Positions 1 to 5,997 are shown, counted from the stretch's first letter. The stretch: DNA of 7,642 nt from Lachnospiraceae bacterium (GCA_019422065.1 JAHZEA010000032.1:1-7642); one strand, 5' to 3'. Numbers and translations: made by a program. The notes: generated by a model from the letters alone, not told the origin.

Positions 1-86
1 CCTAAAATTACTTCGCTCTCTCGAGCTTTTGAATTAACTTTGGGTTTTGGTTTATATGTTATTCTTTTTTCAATGTTCACAGTGCG
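1..86 (-). ncRNA. Probable pre-rRNA leader (5' part, continues off the left edge)
   Basis: This is the transcribed stretch downstream of the strong leftward promoter. It has no open frame with a ribosome binding site. On the minus strand it contains GAACATTGAAAA (78-67) and GTTAATTC (38-31). Both resemble motifs I recall from leaders and spacers of Firmicute rRNA operons. It also holds a small perfect hairpin with a GAGA tetraloop (26-15). The mature RNA itself is not in the window, so naming it a 16S leader is an inference. A tRNA cluster or another strongly expressed gene is the alternative. Confidence 0.55.
15..26 (-). other. Short hairpin with GNRA tetraloop in the leader RNA
   Basis: Read on the minus strand the bases are GCUC-GAGA-GAGC: a four-base-pair perfect stem closed by a GNRA-type tetraloop. 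It lies about 60 nt downstream of the predicted transcription start. It could be a folding or processing element of the precursor. It is not a terminator, because no U run follows. Confidence 0.4.
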
Positions 87-92
87 ATATTT

Positions 93-121
93 ATTATACG
101 AAACCATACAGGGTTTGTCAA
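93..121 (-). promoter_or_regulatory. Strong leftward sigma-A promoter of rRNA-operon type
   Basis: On the minus strand a perfect -35 box TTGACA (121-116) and a perfect -10 box TATAAT (98-93) are separated by exactly 17 bp. Transcription would start near 86 and run leftward out of the window. The 30 bp upstream of the -35 (122-151) are almost pure A/T runs, like an UP element. Full-consensus promoters with an A/T-rich upstream tract are typical of rRNA or tRNA operons in Firmicutes. The boxes are seen directly; the rRNA assignment is inferred together with the leader. Confidence 0.85.
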
Positions 122-150
122 CCATTTTTTTAAAATTTTTTAAAAAAATT

Positions 151-876
151 TTACATTATTTTGCTGAAAACTTCACCTATGTTCATATGCAGTGCTAAAT
201 CGGCCCTATTATCAAGGTTTGTAGTAGATTTATTAATCAAAACAAGCTTATTTCCGTTATAATAATTAATAAGTCCGGCCGCCGGATAAACAGCAAGGCT
301 TGTTCCGCCTATAATGAGCATGTCGCATGAAGCAATGTAATTAACCGCCTTCTGCATTACATCCATATCAAGGCTTTCCTCATAAAGCACTACATCCGGG
401 CGCACAACGCCGCCGCATTTATCGCATTTAGGCACACCTTCTGAATTAAGCACATAATCAATATCAAACTTTTTGCCGCATTTAATACAATAGTTTTTAT
501 AAAGTGTACCGTGAAGCTCCAGCACATTTTTGCTTCCTGCTGCCTGATGAAGGTTGTCTATATTCTGAGTAATAACTGCTTTAAGTTTTCCCTCTTTTTC
601 AAGCTCAGATAAACCGTAATGAGCCGCATTTGGCTTTGCATCAGGAAAAACAAGATGTTTTTTGCAGTAATCAAAAAATACTTCTTTGTTATTTTCAAAA
701 AAAGTATGGCTTAAAATAGTTTCCGGATTTATTCCGTACTCACTTATAGTCTGATAAATTCCGGCCTCTCCTCTAAAATCAGGTATTCCGCTTTCAGTAG
801 AAACTCCGGCTCCGCCGAAAAACACAATATTATTGCTTTTCTCAACCCATTTTTTAAGCTTTTGAATATTATCCAA
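151..876 (-). CDS. cobB: Sirtuin, NAD-dependent protein deacylase (Sir2/CobB family)
   Basis: The enzyme removes acyl groups from protein lysines, using NAD+ and releasing nicotinamide and O-acyl-ADP-ribose in the cytoplasm. The 241 residues are full family length. NAD-binding GAGVSTESGIPDFRG lies at 22-36, TQNIDNLH at 103-110, and the catalytic His is in LHG (H122). A zinc site is formed by C130, C133, C151 and C154, followed by VRPDVVLYEE, GTSLAVYPA (191-199) and LINKS. I see no Tyr-x-x-Arg pair typical of desuccinylase-type sirtuins, so deacetylation is the likelier activity. The start is TTG (876-874): an AGGAGG at 890-885 sits 8 nt upstream and decides it. That binding site overlaps the stop of the upstream LysR gene, so the two are probably cotranscribed and possibly translationally coupled. 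The specific symbol is less sure than the family. Confidence 0.95.
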   Translation of the reverse strand: MDNIQKLKKWVEKSNNIVFFGGAGVSTESGIPDFRGEAGIYQTISEYGINPETILSHTFFENNKEVFFDYCKKHLVFPDAKPNAAHYGLSELEKEGKLKAVITQNIDNLHQAAGSKNVLELHGTLYKNYCIKCGKKFDIDYVLNSEGVPKCDKCGGVVRPDVVLYEESLDMDVMQKAVNYIASCDMLIIGGTSLAVYPAAGLINYYNGNKLVLINKSTTNLDNRADLALHMNIGEVFSKIM

Positions 877-884
877 TTAAAAAA

Positions 885-890
885 CCTCCT
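885..890 (-). promoter_or_regulatory. Ribosome binding site for the TTG-started sirtuin
   Basis: AGGAGG on the minus strand lies 8 nt upstream of TTG. It fixes a non-ATG start, since no ATG stands in a better position. Its first base is shared with the TAA stop of the LysR gene (892-890). Confidence 0.8.
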
Positions 891-1774
891 TAACCCAGCT
901 GAGTCCTTATTAAATCCTCAAGAGCCTGCATCTGCGGTGTTTTCCACTTGTTTTTATGGTAAAGAATTTGTATATACATTTTAATAGGACACTCTTTTAT
1001 GTCAAGAATCGAAAGCTCTTTGTCCTCAACACTTTTTTTAACAGTATAATAAGGAAGAAGCGAAACACCCATATCTCTTTTTAAAAAATATATAATTGTT
1101 TCGGTATTTCCTATTTCAAGAAACGGGTCTACCCTCTTATCAATACTTGATAAATACTCGTCAAAAGGTGCTCTGTAGCTTACGTCTTTTTCAGTAAGCA
1201 TAAAAGGCTCTTTAAGCAAATCGTCCATAGTCAAATTCTTTTTGTTTGAAATCTCATTTTTTGATGAAGATACAAAAACAACATCATATTCCTTTTCATA
1301 GCTCCTTATCCATTCCTGATTATAATACTTTTTATCAAAAATAAAAAGCATATCCAGCTCATTATGGTTAAGCATATCAAAAAGCGGGAATGTGGCGTCA
1401 GCTTTAACCACTGTTTCAACATCCGGATAAAGCTTGTGGTAATTATAAAGTATCTCCGGAAAAATAGACATTGCAAGGCTCTCCAGCATGCCTATTCTTA
1501 CCTTTCCGGTTGGCTCAGAAGGCTTGGCGGCTATTTTTTTAGCTTTGTCAGCAATAGCCACCAGTTCGTTGGCGTATTCAAAAAACTCAGTCCCTTTTTC
1601 TGTAAGGCGTATATTTTTTCCTATTCTGTCAAAAAGCCGTATATTTAATTCGCTTTCCAGCTGTTTAATCTGCACTGTAACCGTTGATTGATTATATCCC
1701 AGCTGTTTTGCGGCTTTTGTAAAGCTTTGAAGCTCTGCAATCCTTAAAAAAGTTACTATATTTCTTAATTCCAT
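890..1774 (-). CDS. LysR-family transcriptional regulator, divergent from azlCD
   Basis: This is a typical LysR-type regulator of 294 residues (family about 300). An N-terminal winged helix-turn-helix covers residues 1-60, with FTKAAKQLGYNQSTVTVQIK as the recognition region and LFDRIGKNIRLTEKG as the wing. A linker helix follows, and then a two-lobed effector-binding domain from about residue 90 (KVRIGMLESLA) to the end. I prefer the ATG at 1774-1772, where family alignments usually begin (MELRNIVTF). It is preceded by GAGGGG at close spacing. A GTG at 1783 would add three residues but has no binding site. The gene is divergent from azlC across a region with a LysR-type palindrome, which suggests control of azlCD and of itself, and it precedes the sirtuin in one unit. 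The effector is unknown; a branched-chain amino acid would be a guess from context. Confidence 0.92.
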   Translation of the reverse strand: MELRNIVTFLRIAELQSFTKAAKQLGYNQSTVTVQIKQLESELNIRLFDRIGKNIRLTEKGTEFFEYANELVAIADKAKKIAAKPSEPTGKVRIGMLESLAMSIFPEILYNYHKLYPDVETVVKADATFPLFDMLNHNELDMLFIFDKKYYNQEWIRSYEKEYDVVFVSSSKNEISNKKNLTMDDLLKEPFMLTEKDVSYRAPFDEYLSSIDKRVDPFLEIGNTETIIYFLKRDMGVSLLPYYTVKKSVEDKELSILDIKECPIKMYIQILYHKNKWKTPQMQALEDLIRTQLG

Positions 1775-1799
1775 ACCCCTCACCCATTAAAAAAAATCA

Positions 1800-1829
1800 A
1801 CTATATAATTAAATCCATTTATTTTACAA
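1800..1829 (-). promoter_or_regulatory. Candidate promoter for the LysR-sirtuin unit
   Basis: On the minus strand TTGTAA (1829-1824) and TATAGT (1805-1800) are separated by 18 bp. This would give a start near 1793 and a leader of about 20 nt to the ATG. The boxes match consensus 4/6 and 5/6. The -35 lies on the same bases as the -35 of the azlC promoter on the other strand, so the two divergent promoters would compete. In such AT-rich DNA this is a weak call. Confidence 0.35.
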
Positions 1830-1851
1830 ATACATAACCAAATGTTATAAT
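1823..1851 (+). promoter_or_regulatory. azlCD promoter
   Basis: TTTACA (1823-1828) is followed after exactly 17 bp by TATAAT (1846-1851), giving 5/6 and 6/6 matches to sigma-A boxes. Transcription would start near 1858, about 58 nt before the azlC start. The LysR-type palindrome occupies the spacer and the first bases of the -10. Confidence 0.7.
1834..1848. promoter_or_regulatory. LysR-type operator palindrome (T-N11-A)
   Basis: ATAAC-CAAAT-GTTAT is a perfect 5-bp inverted repeat with a 5-bp centre. It contains the T-N11-A arrangement (T1835, A1847) that defines LysR-type binding boxes. It is the only such perfect palindrome I found between the two divergent genes. It lies between the azlC -35 and -10, where a bound protein would block RNA polymerase, and just upstream of the candidate LysR-gene promoter. 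A second ATAAC half-site is at 1850-1854. Binding by the neighbouring LysR protein is inferred. Confidence 0.6.
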
Positions 1852-1901
1852 AACAACCAAATTAAGTCAATACTATTTAGAATTTTTTTTACTGTTTTAC
1901 T

Positions 1902-1907
1902 AAGGAG
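1902..1907 (+). promoter_or_regulatory. Ribosome binding site that decides the azlC start
   Basis: AAGGAG lies only 2 nt before an ATG at 1910 but 8 nt before an in-frame ATG at 1916. The normal spacing favours 1916. Confidence 0.75.
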
Positions 1908-1915
1908 AAATGGCA

Positions 1916-2632
1916 ATGGATAAATCGGCAATCAAATACGCATTTAATAAAACACTTCCGGTACTTTTTGGCTATCTGTTTCTTGGTTCAGCCTGCGGAC
2001 TATTGCTGTATGAAGCAGGATACAATTTTATTTGGGTATTTTTTATAAGTGTTTTTGTGTATGCCGGTTCAGGGCAAATGCTTTTAGCCAGTCTTTTGGC
2101 TGTTCAGGCTCCCTTTGCTACAGTTGCCGTTTTAACGCTTCTGCTTAACAGCAGACACATGTTTTATGGTCTTTCATTTATTGAAAGATTTAAAAAAGCA
2201 GGCAAAATGTATCCTTATATGATTTTTTCACTTACAGACGAAACTTACTCGATGCTCTGCTCAACTACTCTTTCAAAAACAGTAGACGACGGCAAAATAA
2301 TTAAAGCCATAGCACTTTTAGACCATTGTTATTGGATTGTAGGCTGTGTTACCGGTGCTCTTTTAGGCCAGCTTTTAAGCTTTAATTTTGCAGGTGTTGA
2401 CTTTGCTATGACAGCTCTTTTTGTAGTAATATTTGTAGAGCAGTGGAAAAGCTTTAAATCACATATACCGGTTTACGCCGGCGTTATCTGCTCTCTTTTA
2501 TGCATATTAATATTTGGAGCCGATAATTTTATACTTCCTTCACTTATATTAACTGTAGGCTCTTTAATAGCTTTACGCGGATTTATTGAGCATGGTGATA
2601 CAAAAAGGGAGGCAGTTAAAGTATGTCAGTAA
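1916..2632 (+). CDS. azlC: AzlC, large subunit of a branched-chain amino acid exporter
   Basis: This is the large integral membrane subunit of the LIV-E type exporter (AzlCD in Bacillus subtilis, BrnFE in Corynebacterium). The pair exports branched-chain amino acids, and sometimes methionine or toxic analogues such as azaleucine. From the ATG at 1916 the protein has 238 residues, normal for the family, and is mostly hydrophobic helices. Recognisable segments are the N-terminal FGYLFLGSACGLLLYEAG, VYAGSGQMLLASLLA, the conserved NSRHMFYGLSF, SLTDETYSML, and late helices around VYAGVICSLLCILIF. A start at 1910 would add two residues but leaves only 2 nt to the ribosome binding site. The stop overlaps the azlD start by 10 bp, so the two subunits are translationally coupled. 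Substrate identity is taken from the family. Confidence 0.93.
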   Translation: MDKSAIKYAFNKTLPVLFGYLFLGSACGLLLYEAGYNFIWVFFISVFVYAGSGQMLLASLLAVQAPFATVAVLTLLLNSRHMFYGLSFIERFKKAGKMYPYMIFSLTDETYSMLCSTTLSKTVDDGKIIKAIALLDHCYWIVGCVTGALLGQLLSFNFAGVDFAMTALFVVIFVEQWKSFKSHIPVYAGVICSLLCILIFGADNFILPSLILTVGSLIALRGFIEHGDTKREAVKVCQ

Positions 2633-2955
2633 CAATATACTCAATTATAGCAATAGCAGTTGCTGCCCTTTGCACGTTTGCAACTCGCCTTGTGCCATTC
2701 GCGCTTTTCGGCGGCAAAAAAGAAGTTCCTCAAATAGTAAATTATCTTGGAAAAGTGCTTCCGGCCGCTATTATAGCCACATTAATTATTTACTGTGTAC
2801 GCTCGGTTGATTTTACTTCTGGCTATCATGGTGCCGCCGAAATTTCGGCTATACTGCTTACAGCAATACTGCACTTATGGAAAAGCAATACATTAATTTC
2901 AATAGGCGGCGGAACAATATTTTATATGTTCTTAATCCAGTGTGTCTTTGTTTAA
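2623..2955 (+). CDS. azlD: AzlD, small subunit of a branched-chain amino acid exporter
   Basis: This is the small membrane partner of AzlC, 110 residues, as expected for the family. It has about four hydrophobic helices: residues 4-18, about 43-58, about 70-84, and the C-terminal stretch ending in MFLIQCVFV. Family signatures are FATRLVPFALFGGK near the start and VNYLGKVLPAAIIATLIIYC in the middle. The ATG at 2623 lies inside the end of azlC (10 bp shared). It has AGGGAGG (2606-2612) 10 nt upstream, also inside azlC, so both are made from one transcript. Transport needs both subunits in characterised relatives. The bidirectional hairpin at 3002-3029 ends the transcript. Confidence 0.92.
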   Translation: MSVTIYSIIAIAVAALCTFATRLVPFALFGGKKEVPQIVNYLGKVLPAAIIATLIIYCVRSVDFTSGYHGAAEISAILLTAILHLWKSNTLISIGGGTIFYMFLIQCVFV

Positions 2956-3001
2956 TTAAGCCCCTTAAAAAAGCGGTACTATACCCCGCATTTATATTAA
3001 T

Positions 3002-3029
3002 AAAAAAACCGGTTTTAACCGGTTTTTTT
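3002..3029. terminator. Bidirectional terminator between azlD and mreB
   Basis: A7-CCGGTT (3002-3014) can pair with AACCGG-T7 (3017-3029), giving a GC-containing stem flanked by A and T runs. It therefore works on both strands. It lies 46 nt after the azlD stop and 11 nt after the mreB stop, where two converging transcripts meet. Confidence 0.9.
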
Positions 3030-3040
3030 ATTTTAGCTAT

Positions 3041-4174
3041 TTATCTGTTTGCTTTAAATACTGACTTTTTATTTTCTTTCTTTTCTTTTTTGTCTTTCTT
3101 CTCTTTTTGCACCGGCTGCATGTTCTGAGGCTCATCATCGCTTCTTCTTGCTCTTTTTCCTCTTGCGCGTTTTATGCCTTCTTCAAACTCAATAAACTTA
3201 CCTGTTCCAAGAGCAACGCATGAAACGGCATCATCAGCAATTATAGTATTAATATGTGTTCTTTCAGCTATAAGCTTATCAAGCCCATAAAGCAGGCTTC
3301 CGCCGCCTGTCATTACAATGCCCCTGTCTGAAATATCAGCCGCAAGCTCAGGCGGTGTTTTTTCAAGTATTGAGTGAACAGCATCTGCAATCATATTTAC
3401 CGGTTCTGAAAGTGCCTCAAGCATTTCGTCGCTTGTTACAGTAATATTCTTAGGAAGGCCTGTTATAAGGTTTCTTCCTCTAATATCCATTGAAACAGGC
3501 ATTGTACGCTCATAAGCCGTACCTATATTAATTTTAAGGGCTTCAGCGCTTCTTTCACCTATAAGTAAGTTGTGCTTTTTACGCATGTGCTTAATAATAG
3601 CCTCGTCAAAATTATCTCCGGCTACTTTTAAAGAAGTGCTTACTACATTTCCACCAAGAGATATAACGGCAATATCTGTTGTGCCGCCGCCTATATCCAC
3701 AACCATGCTTCCGCAAGCCTTTGATATATCAATTCCGGCGCCTATAGCTGCCGCAATAGGTTCTTCTATAATGTGCACCTTTCTTGCTCCTGCCTGCCTT
3801 GTTGCATCTTCTACAGCACGTCTTTCAACTTCTGTAATGGCACTTGGCACACAAACGGCTATTGTAGGCTTTGCCAAAGGATGGCTGCCCATAGCCTTTT
3901 GAATAAAATATTTAAGCATTCTTTCTGTTGTTTCGTAATCCGAAATAACACCTTCTTTAAGCGGCCTTATAGCAACAATACTTCCCGGTGTTTTACCTAT
4001 CATCTCACGTGCTTCCTCGCCTACGGCAAGTATTGAGTTTGTGTTTTTATCTATAGTAACAACAGACGGCTCTCTAAGAACTATGCCTTTGCCTTTTATA
4101 TATACTAAAACTGTAGCTGTACCTAAATCAATTCCTATGCTTTCGCCGAAACCAAAAAACCTGTCAAAAAACAT
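3041..4174 (-). CDS. mreB: Rod shape-determining protein MreB with extended lysine-rich tail
   Basis: MreB is a bacterial actin that polymerises under the membrane and guides the wall-elongation machinery. The start is ATG 4174-4172, with GGGAGG (4186-4181) 6 nt upstream; a TTG at 4192 would lie before that site and is rejected. The protein has 377 residues. Nucleotide-binding signatures are IGIDLGTATVLVY (phosphate 1, about 13-25), IIEEPIAAAIGAG (about 135-147), VVDIGGGTTDIAVIS (phosphate 2) and IVMTGGGSLLYGLD (adenosine). An N-terminal MFFDRFFGFG may be the membrane-contacting segment. The fold ends near residue 335. About 40 charged residues follow (RARGKRARR, then KEKKDKKEKKENKK), longer than the usual 335-345-residue MreB. 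It is not followed by mreC or mreD here and is framed by terminators, so it is monocistronic. It could equally be an Mbl- or MreBH-type paralogue. Confidence 0.94.
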   Translation of the reverse strand: MFFDRFFGFGESIGIDLGTATVLVYIKGKGIVLREPSVVTIDKNTNSILAVGEEAREMIGKTPGSIVAIRPLKEGVISDYETTERMLKYFIQKAMGSHPLAKPTIAVCVPSAITEVERRAVEDATRQAGARKVHIIEEPIAAAIGAGIDISKACGSMVVDIGGGTTDIAVISLGGNVVSTSLKVAGDNFDEAIIKHMRKKHNLLIGERSAEALKINIGTAYERTMPVSMDIRGRNLITGLPKNITVTSDEMLEALSEPVNMIADAVHSILEKTPPELAADISDRGIVMTGGGSLLYGLDKLIAERTHINTIIADDAVSCVALGTGKFIEFEEGIKRARGKRARRSDDEPQNMQPVQKEKKDKKEKKENKKSVFKANR

Positions 4175-4210
4175 TTTGTACCTCCCAACCAAATATAGCG
4201 TTTCTGATTA

Positions 4211-4238
4211 ATTATACATCAAAACCATTCAATTACAA
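4211..4238 (-). promoter_or_regulatory. Candidate mreB promoter
   Basis: On the minus strand TTGTAA (4238-4233) and a perfect TATAAT (4216-4211) are separated by 16 bp. Transcription would begin near 4204, about 30 nt before the mreB ATG. The -35 matches only 4/6, so the -10 carries most of the weight. Confidence 0.5.
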
Positions 4239-4313
4239 CACAATTTTTGAAGAATACACAATTTATTCACACAAATATAATCATGTAAAATATATCGGCT
4301 TAAGTTACAAAAT

Positions 4314-4354
4314 AAAAAGCGCGAAATTTGTATTTTATAAAATTCGCGCTTTTT
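4314..4354. terminator. Terminator after serpin 1 (symmetrical hairpin)
   Basis: AAAAAGCGCGAA (4314-4325) pairs with TTCGCGCTTTTT (4343-4354). The loop is AT-rich and the A and T flanks allow function on either strand. It lies about 30 nt downstream of the serpin 1 stop and isolates that gene from mreB. Confidence 0.88.
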
Positions 4355-4386
4355 TGTCTTATTAGCCTTCTTTTATGCTTTTACTT

Positions 4387-5982
4387 TTATTTTAAAGTAT
4401 TTACCATGCCTTCAAAAAGTATATCCCCTGTTTCGCTGTTGCGTATAAAGTAATAAAACGGCCTGTCTGCAATAAACTCCAACTGCGGTGCTTCACCGCC
4501 TCCCGCATACAGAAGAATCTCCGAAGAAGCCGACGCTACTGTTCCATTTTCGTCAACCCCGATAATAGCATTTTGTATAACATTTTCCACATAATACGGC
4601 TGATTTATAACATTTTCTACATAATATGGCTGATTTTCAAGCATATATGAAAAATCGGCTTTTTTAGGATTAAACATATCTTCTATGCCCATGCTTTTAA
4701 GCATGTCAACAGCTTCAATCTCGTTTTCTATATAAAATTTTGGAATTTGAACAAAGACTTCTGCATCTTCTCCTCTGTTAAATATTCTGTTTAACACATC
4801 ATTGTTAAGCTCTTTGTTCGCTAATACAAATACCATTTCATAAGGTGTATCTTCATTTTCTCTAACTTCAGTATTAACATAAGAACCATATGTTAAAGCT
4901 ACAGCCTTAACTCCATCTTCTGCGTAATACTTAAAATCCTCTCTTTTGAAAAAACGTCGGCCCATATAATCAACAGTAGCTTTTGAGCCGTCTGCATTGT
5001 TGAATATTCCGCTTTCAGTAGACCTTTCATCAAATAAGTATTTCCAAGAGCCTATAAAATCAGCAGTGTTTAAAAGCAAAACATCAAAATCTGTATTATC
5101 AATAACTTTATCTATTCTGCCGCCGGTATTTTCTTCTACCCAGTTATTTATACTCTTTGGGTTTTGGCCTACAGCTGATATTAAGCCGTTGTATTTATCT
5201 TTAATCATTTCTTTATAATCATCATTTAATATATTGTTGTTGCCTTTTACCCATATAGAATTAGCCGTTTTATAGCTAGCTGAATTATAATCCCACTGAT
5301 TGCTTGATATTTTTTCCTTTTGCTGGCTGTTGTAAGCTTCTAAATCGTCTATTCCCAATGCGTTAAGTATTTGATTTCTTGTTTCGCCTTCTGCGCCATT
5401 TGCAGCCATAGCCAAAACAGTTTTAAGGCTATCAGGGGAAATTACACTGTTTTCCTCTTTTGAAAGGTTATTTAATATATTTAATTCAAAATCATAGTTT
5501 AAATTTATTTCTTCGTTTTCCCGTATTGACTGGTTAATAAAAAGCTTATTTCCATTATCATAAATTTCTGCTTTAAGCCCTAAATGTACAAGAAAATCCG
5601 AAGGAACATACATTTTGTCGTTTATAACCTCAGGATAATGCTTAATACTAAAATCCATGTCTATAAATTCATTATCAAAATAGCAGTCTGTTGTTGAAAT
5701 TTTAAGAAGTGCGTTAAAGCTGTCATTTTCAACCTCAACACAGCTATACGGATAAGAATATGTAATCTTATACTCTACCTTTTCGCATAATTCTCTTAAA
5801 GGCAAATATATAACATCGTCTTTTTTATATGGAGCATTTTCAAATTCTGTTGCTTTTAGACTGTTAAAATATACTTTTATATCGTTTTCAGCAGCAAAAG
5901 ATACATAAGGCATACAGAATATGGCCGAAAGCAAAAATACCAACAATTTCTTTTTTCTAACCTTTTTTCTATCCATTTTCAT
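4387..5982 (-). CDS. Secreted serpin with N-terminal stalk-like domain (serpin 1)
   Basis: Serpins trap serine (or cysteine) proteases by suicide cleavage of an exposed reactive loop. The 531 residues read as follows. A signal peptide lies at 1-31 (basic MKMDRKKVRKKK, hydrophobic LLVFLLSAIF, likely cut near VSFAA). A copper-amine-oxidase-N-like domain covers about 34-152 (YLPLRELCEKV, KMYVPSDFL, KLFINQSI). A complete serpin domain covers about 160-531: VISPDSLKTVLAMAANGAEG, LLNTADFIGSWKYLFDERST, VFVQIPKFYIENE and ADRPFYYFIRN. Hinge ENGTVASASS (478-487) is rich in small residues, as in inhibitory serpins. The loop to F503 includes LLYAGGGEAPQ, placing P1 near the glycines. NQPYYVENVI is repeated in tandem at 450-469. 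ATG 5982 has AAGGAGG 8 nt upstream. No anchor motif or lipobox is seen, so it is probably released or held by its N domain. The target protease is unknown. Confidence 0.93.
   Translation of the reverse strand: MKMDRKKVRKKKLLVFLLSAIFCMPYVSFAAENDIKVYFNSLKATEFENAPYKKDDVIYLPLRELCEKVEYKITYSYPYSCVEVENDSFNALLKISTTDCYFDNEFIDMDFSIKHYPEVINDKMYVPSDFLVHLGLKAEIYDNGNKLFINQSIRENEEINLNYDFELNILNNLSKEENSVISPDSLKTVLAMAANGAEGETRNQILNALGIDDLEAYNSQQKEKISSNQWDYNSASYKTANSIWVKGNNNILNDDYKEMIKDKYNGLISAVGQNPKSINNWVEENTGGRIDKVIDNTDFDVLLLNTADFIGSWKYLFDERSTESGIFNNADGSKATVDYMGRRFFKREDFKYYAEDGVKAVALTYGSYVNTEVRENEDTPYEMVFVLANKELNNDVLNRIFNRGEDAEVFVQIPKFYIENEIEAVDMLKSMGIEDMFNPKKADFSYMLENQPYYVENVINQPYYVENVIQNAIIGVDENGTVASASSEILLYAGGGEAPQLEFIADRPFYYFIRNSETGDILFEGMVNTLK
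4474..4551 (-). other. Reactive-centre loop coding region of serpin 1
   Basis: This encodes E478 (P17) to F503. Small hinge residues (T at P14; A, S, A, S, S from P12 to P8) suit loop insertion. By standard counting P1-P1' falls in the GGG run after YA; one residue earlier it would be Ala. The loop is one residue longer than in serpin 2. Confidence 0.6.
4576..4635 (-). repeat. 30-bp in-frame tandem duplication inside serpin 1
   Basis: The units 4606-4635 and 4576-4605 match at 28 of 30 positions (differences at 4588/4618 and 4597/4627). Each encodes the same ten residues, NQPYYVENVI. Both differences are synonymous. Serpin 2 has a single equivalent (GSGYYVGNVL), so the extra unit is specific to serpin 1. 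Confidence 0.95.
5527..5883 (-). other. Stalk-like Cu_amine_oxidN1-type domain of serpin 1
   Basis: Residues about 34-152 show two cycles of the small motif VIYLPLRELCEKVEYKITY and KMYVPSDFLVHLGLKAEIYD. This is typical of the copper amine oxidase N-terminal-like domain found on many exported clostridial proteins. Its role there is structural or adhesive, without copper chemistry. Three cysteines (C66, C81, C100) all lie here. Confidence 0.7.
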
Positions 5983-5990
5983 AACTTACC

Positions 5991-5997
5991 CCTCCTT
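5991..5997 (-). promoter_or_regulatory. Ribosome binding site of serpin 1
   Basis: AAGGAGG on the minus strand lies 8 nt before ATG 5982. It selects that ATG over the in-frame ATG two codons later. Confidence 0.8.

Noticed and set aside
1364..1691. Plus-strand open frames inside the LysR gene
   Set aside because: They are antisense to a well-supported regulator, overlap each other, and resemble no known family.
1781..1783. GTG start for the LysR gene
   Set aside because: No binding site lies before it, and family members start at the MELRN position. It cannot be fully excluded and would add only three residues.
1910..1912. First ATG of azlC
   Set aside because: It is only 2 nt from AAGGAG; the ATG at 1916 has a normal 8-nt spacing.
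2586..2810. Plus-strand open frame overlapping azlC and azlD
   Set aside because: It is an out-of-frame shadow of the azlC-azlD junction, whose real frames are clear family members.
2973..2989. Small GC hairpin (GC-GGTA-CTA-TACC-CC-GC) after azlD
   Set aside because: It has a bulge and no T run follows; the strong terminator at 3002-3029 explains the end of transcription.
2877..3128. Plus-strand open frame spanning the end of azlD, the terminator and the end of mreB
   Set aside because: It runs through a bidirectional terminator and is antisense to mreB. Its hydrophobic character comes from translating the lysine-rich tail backwards.
3570..4036. Plus-strand open frames inside mreB
   Set aside because: They are antisense shadows of a conserved gene.
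4190..4192. TTG start giving a longer MreB
   Set aside because: The GGGAGG ribosome binding site lies downstream of this codon and points to the ATG at 4174, where MreB homologues begin.
5911..5931. Possible lipobox cysteine (C23) in the serpin 1 signal peptide
   Set aside because: The residues before the Cys (AIF) do not fit a lipobox, and the VSFAA site further on looks like ordinary signal peptidase cleavage.
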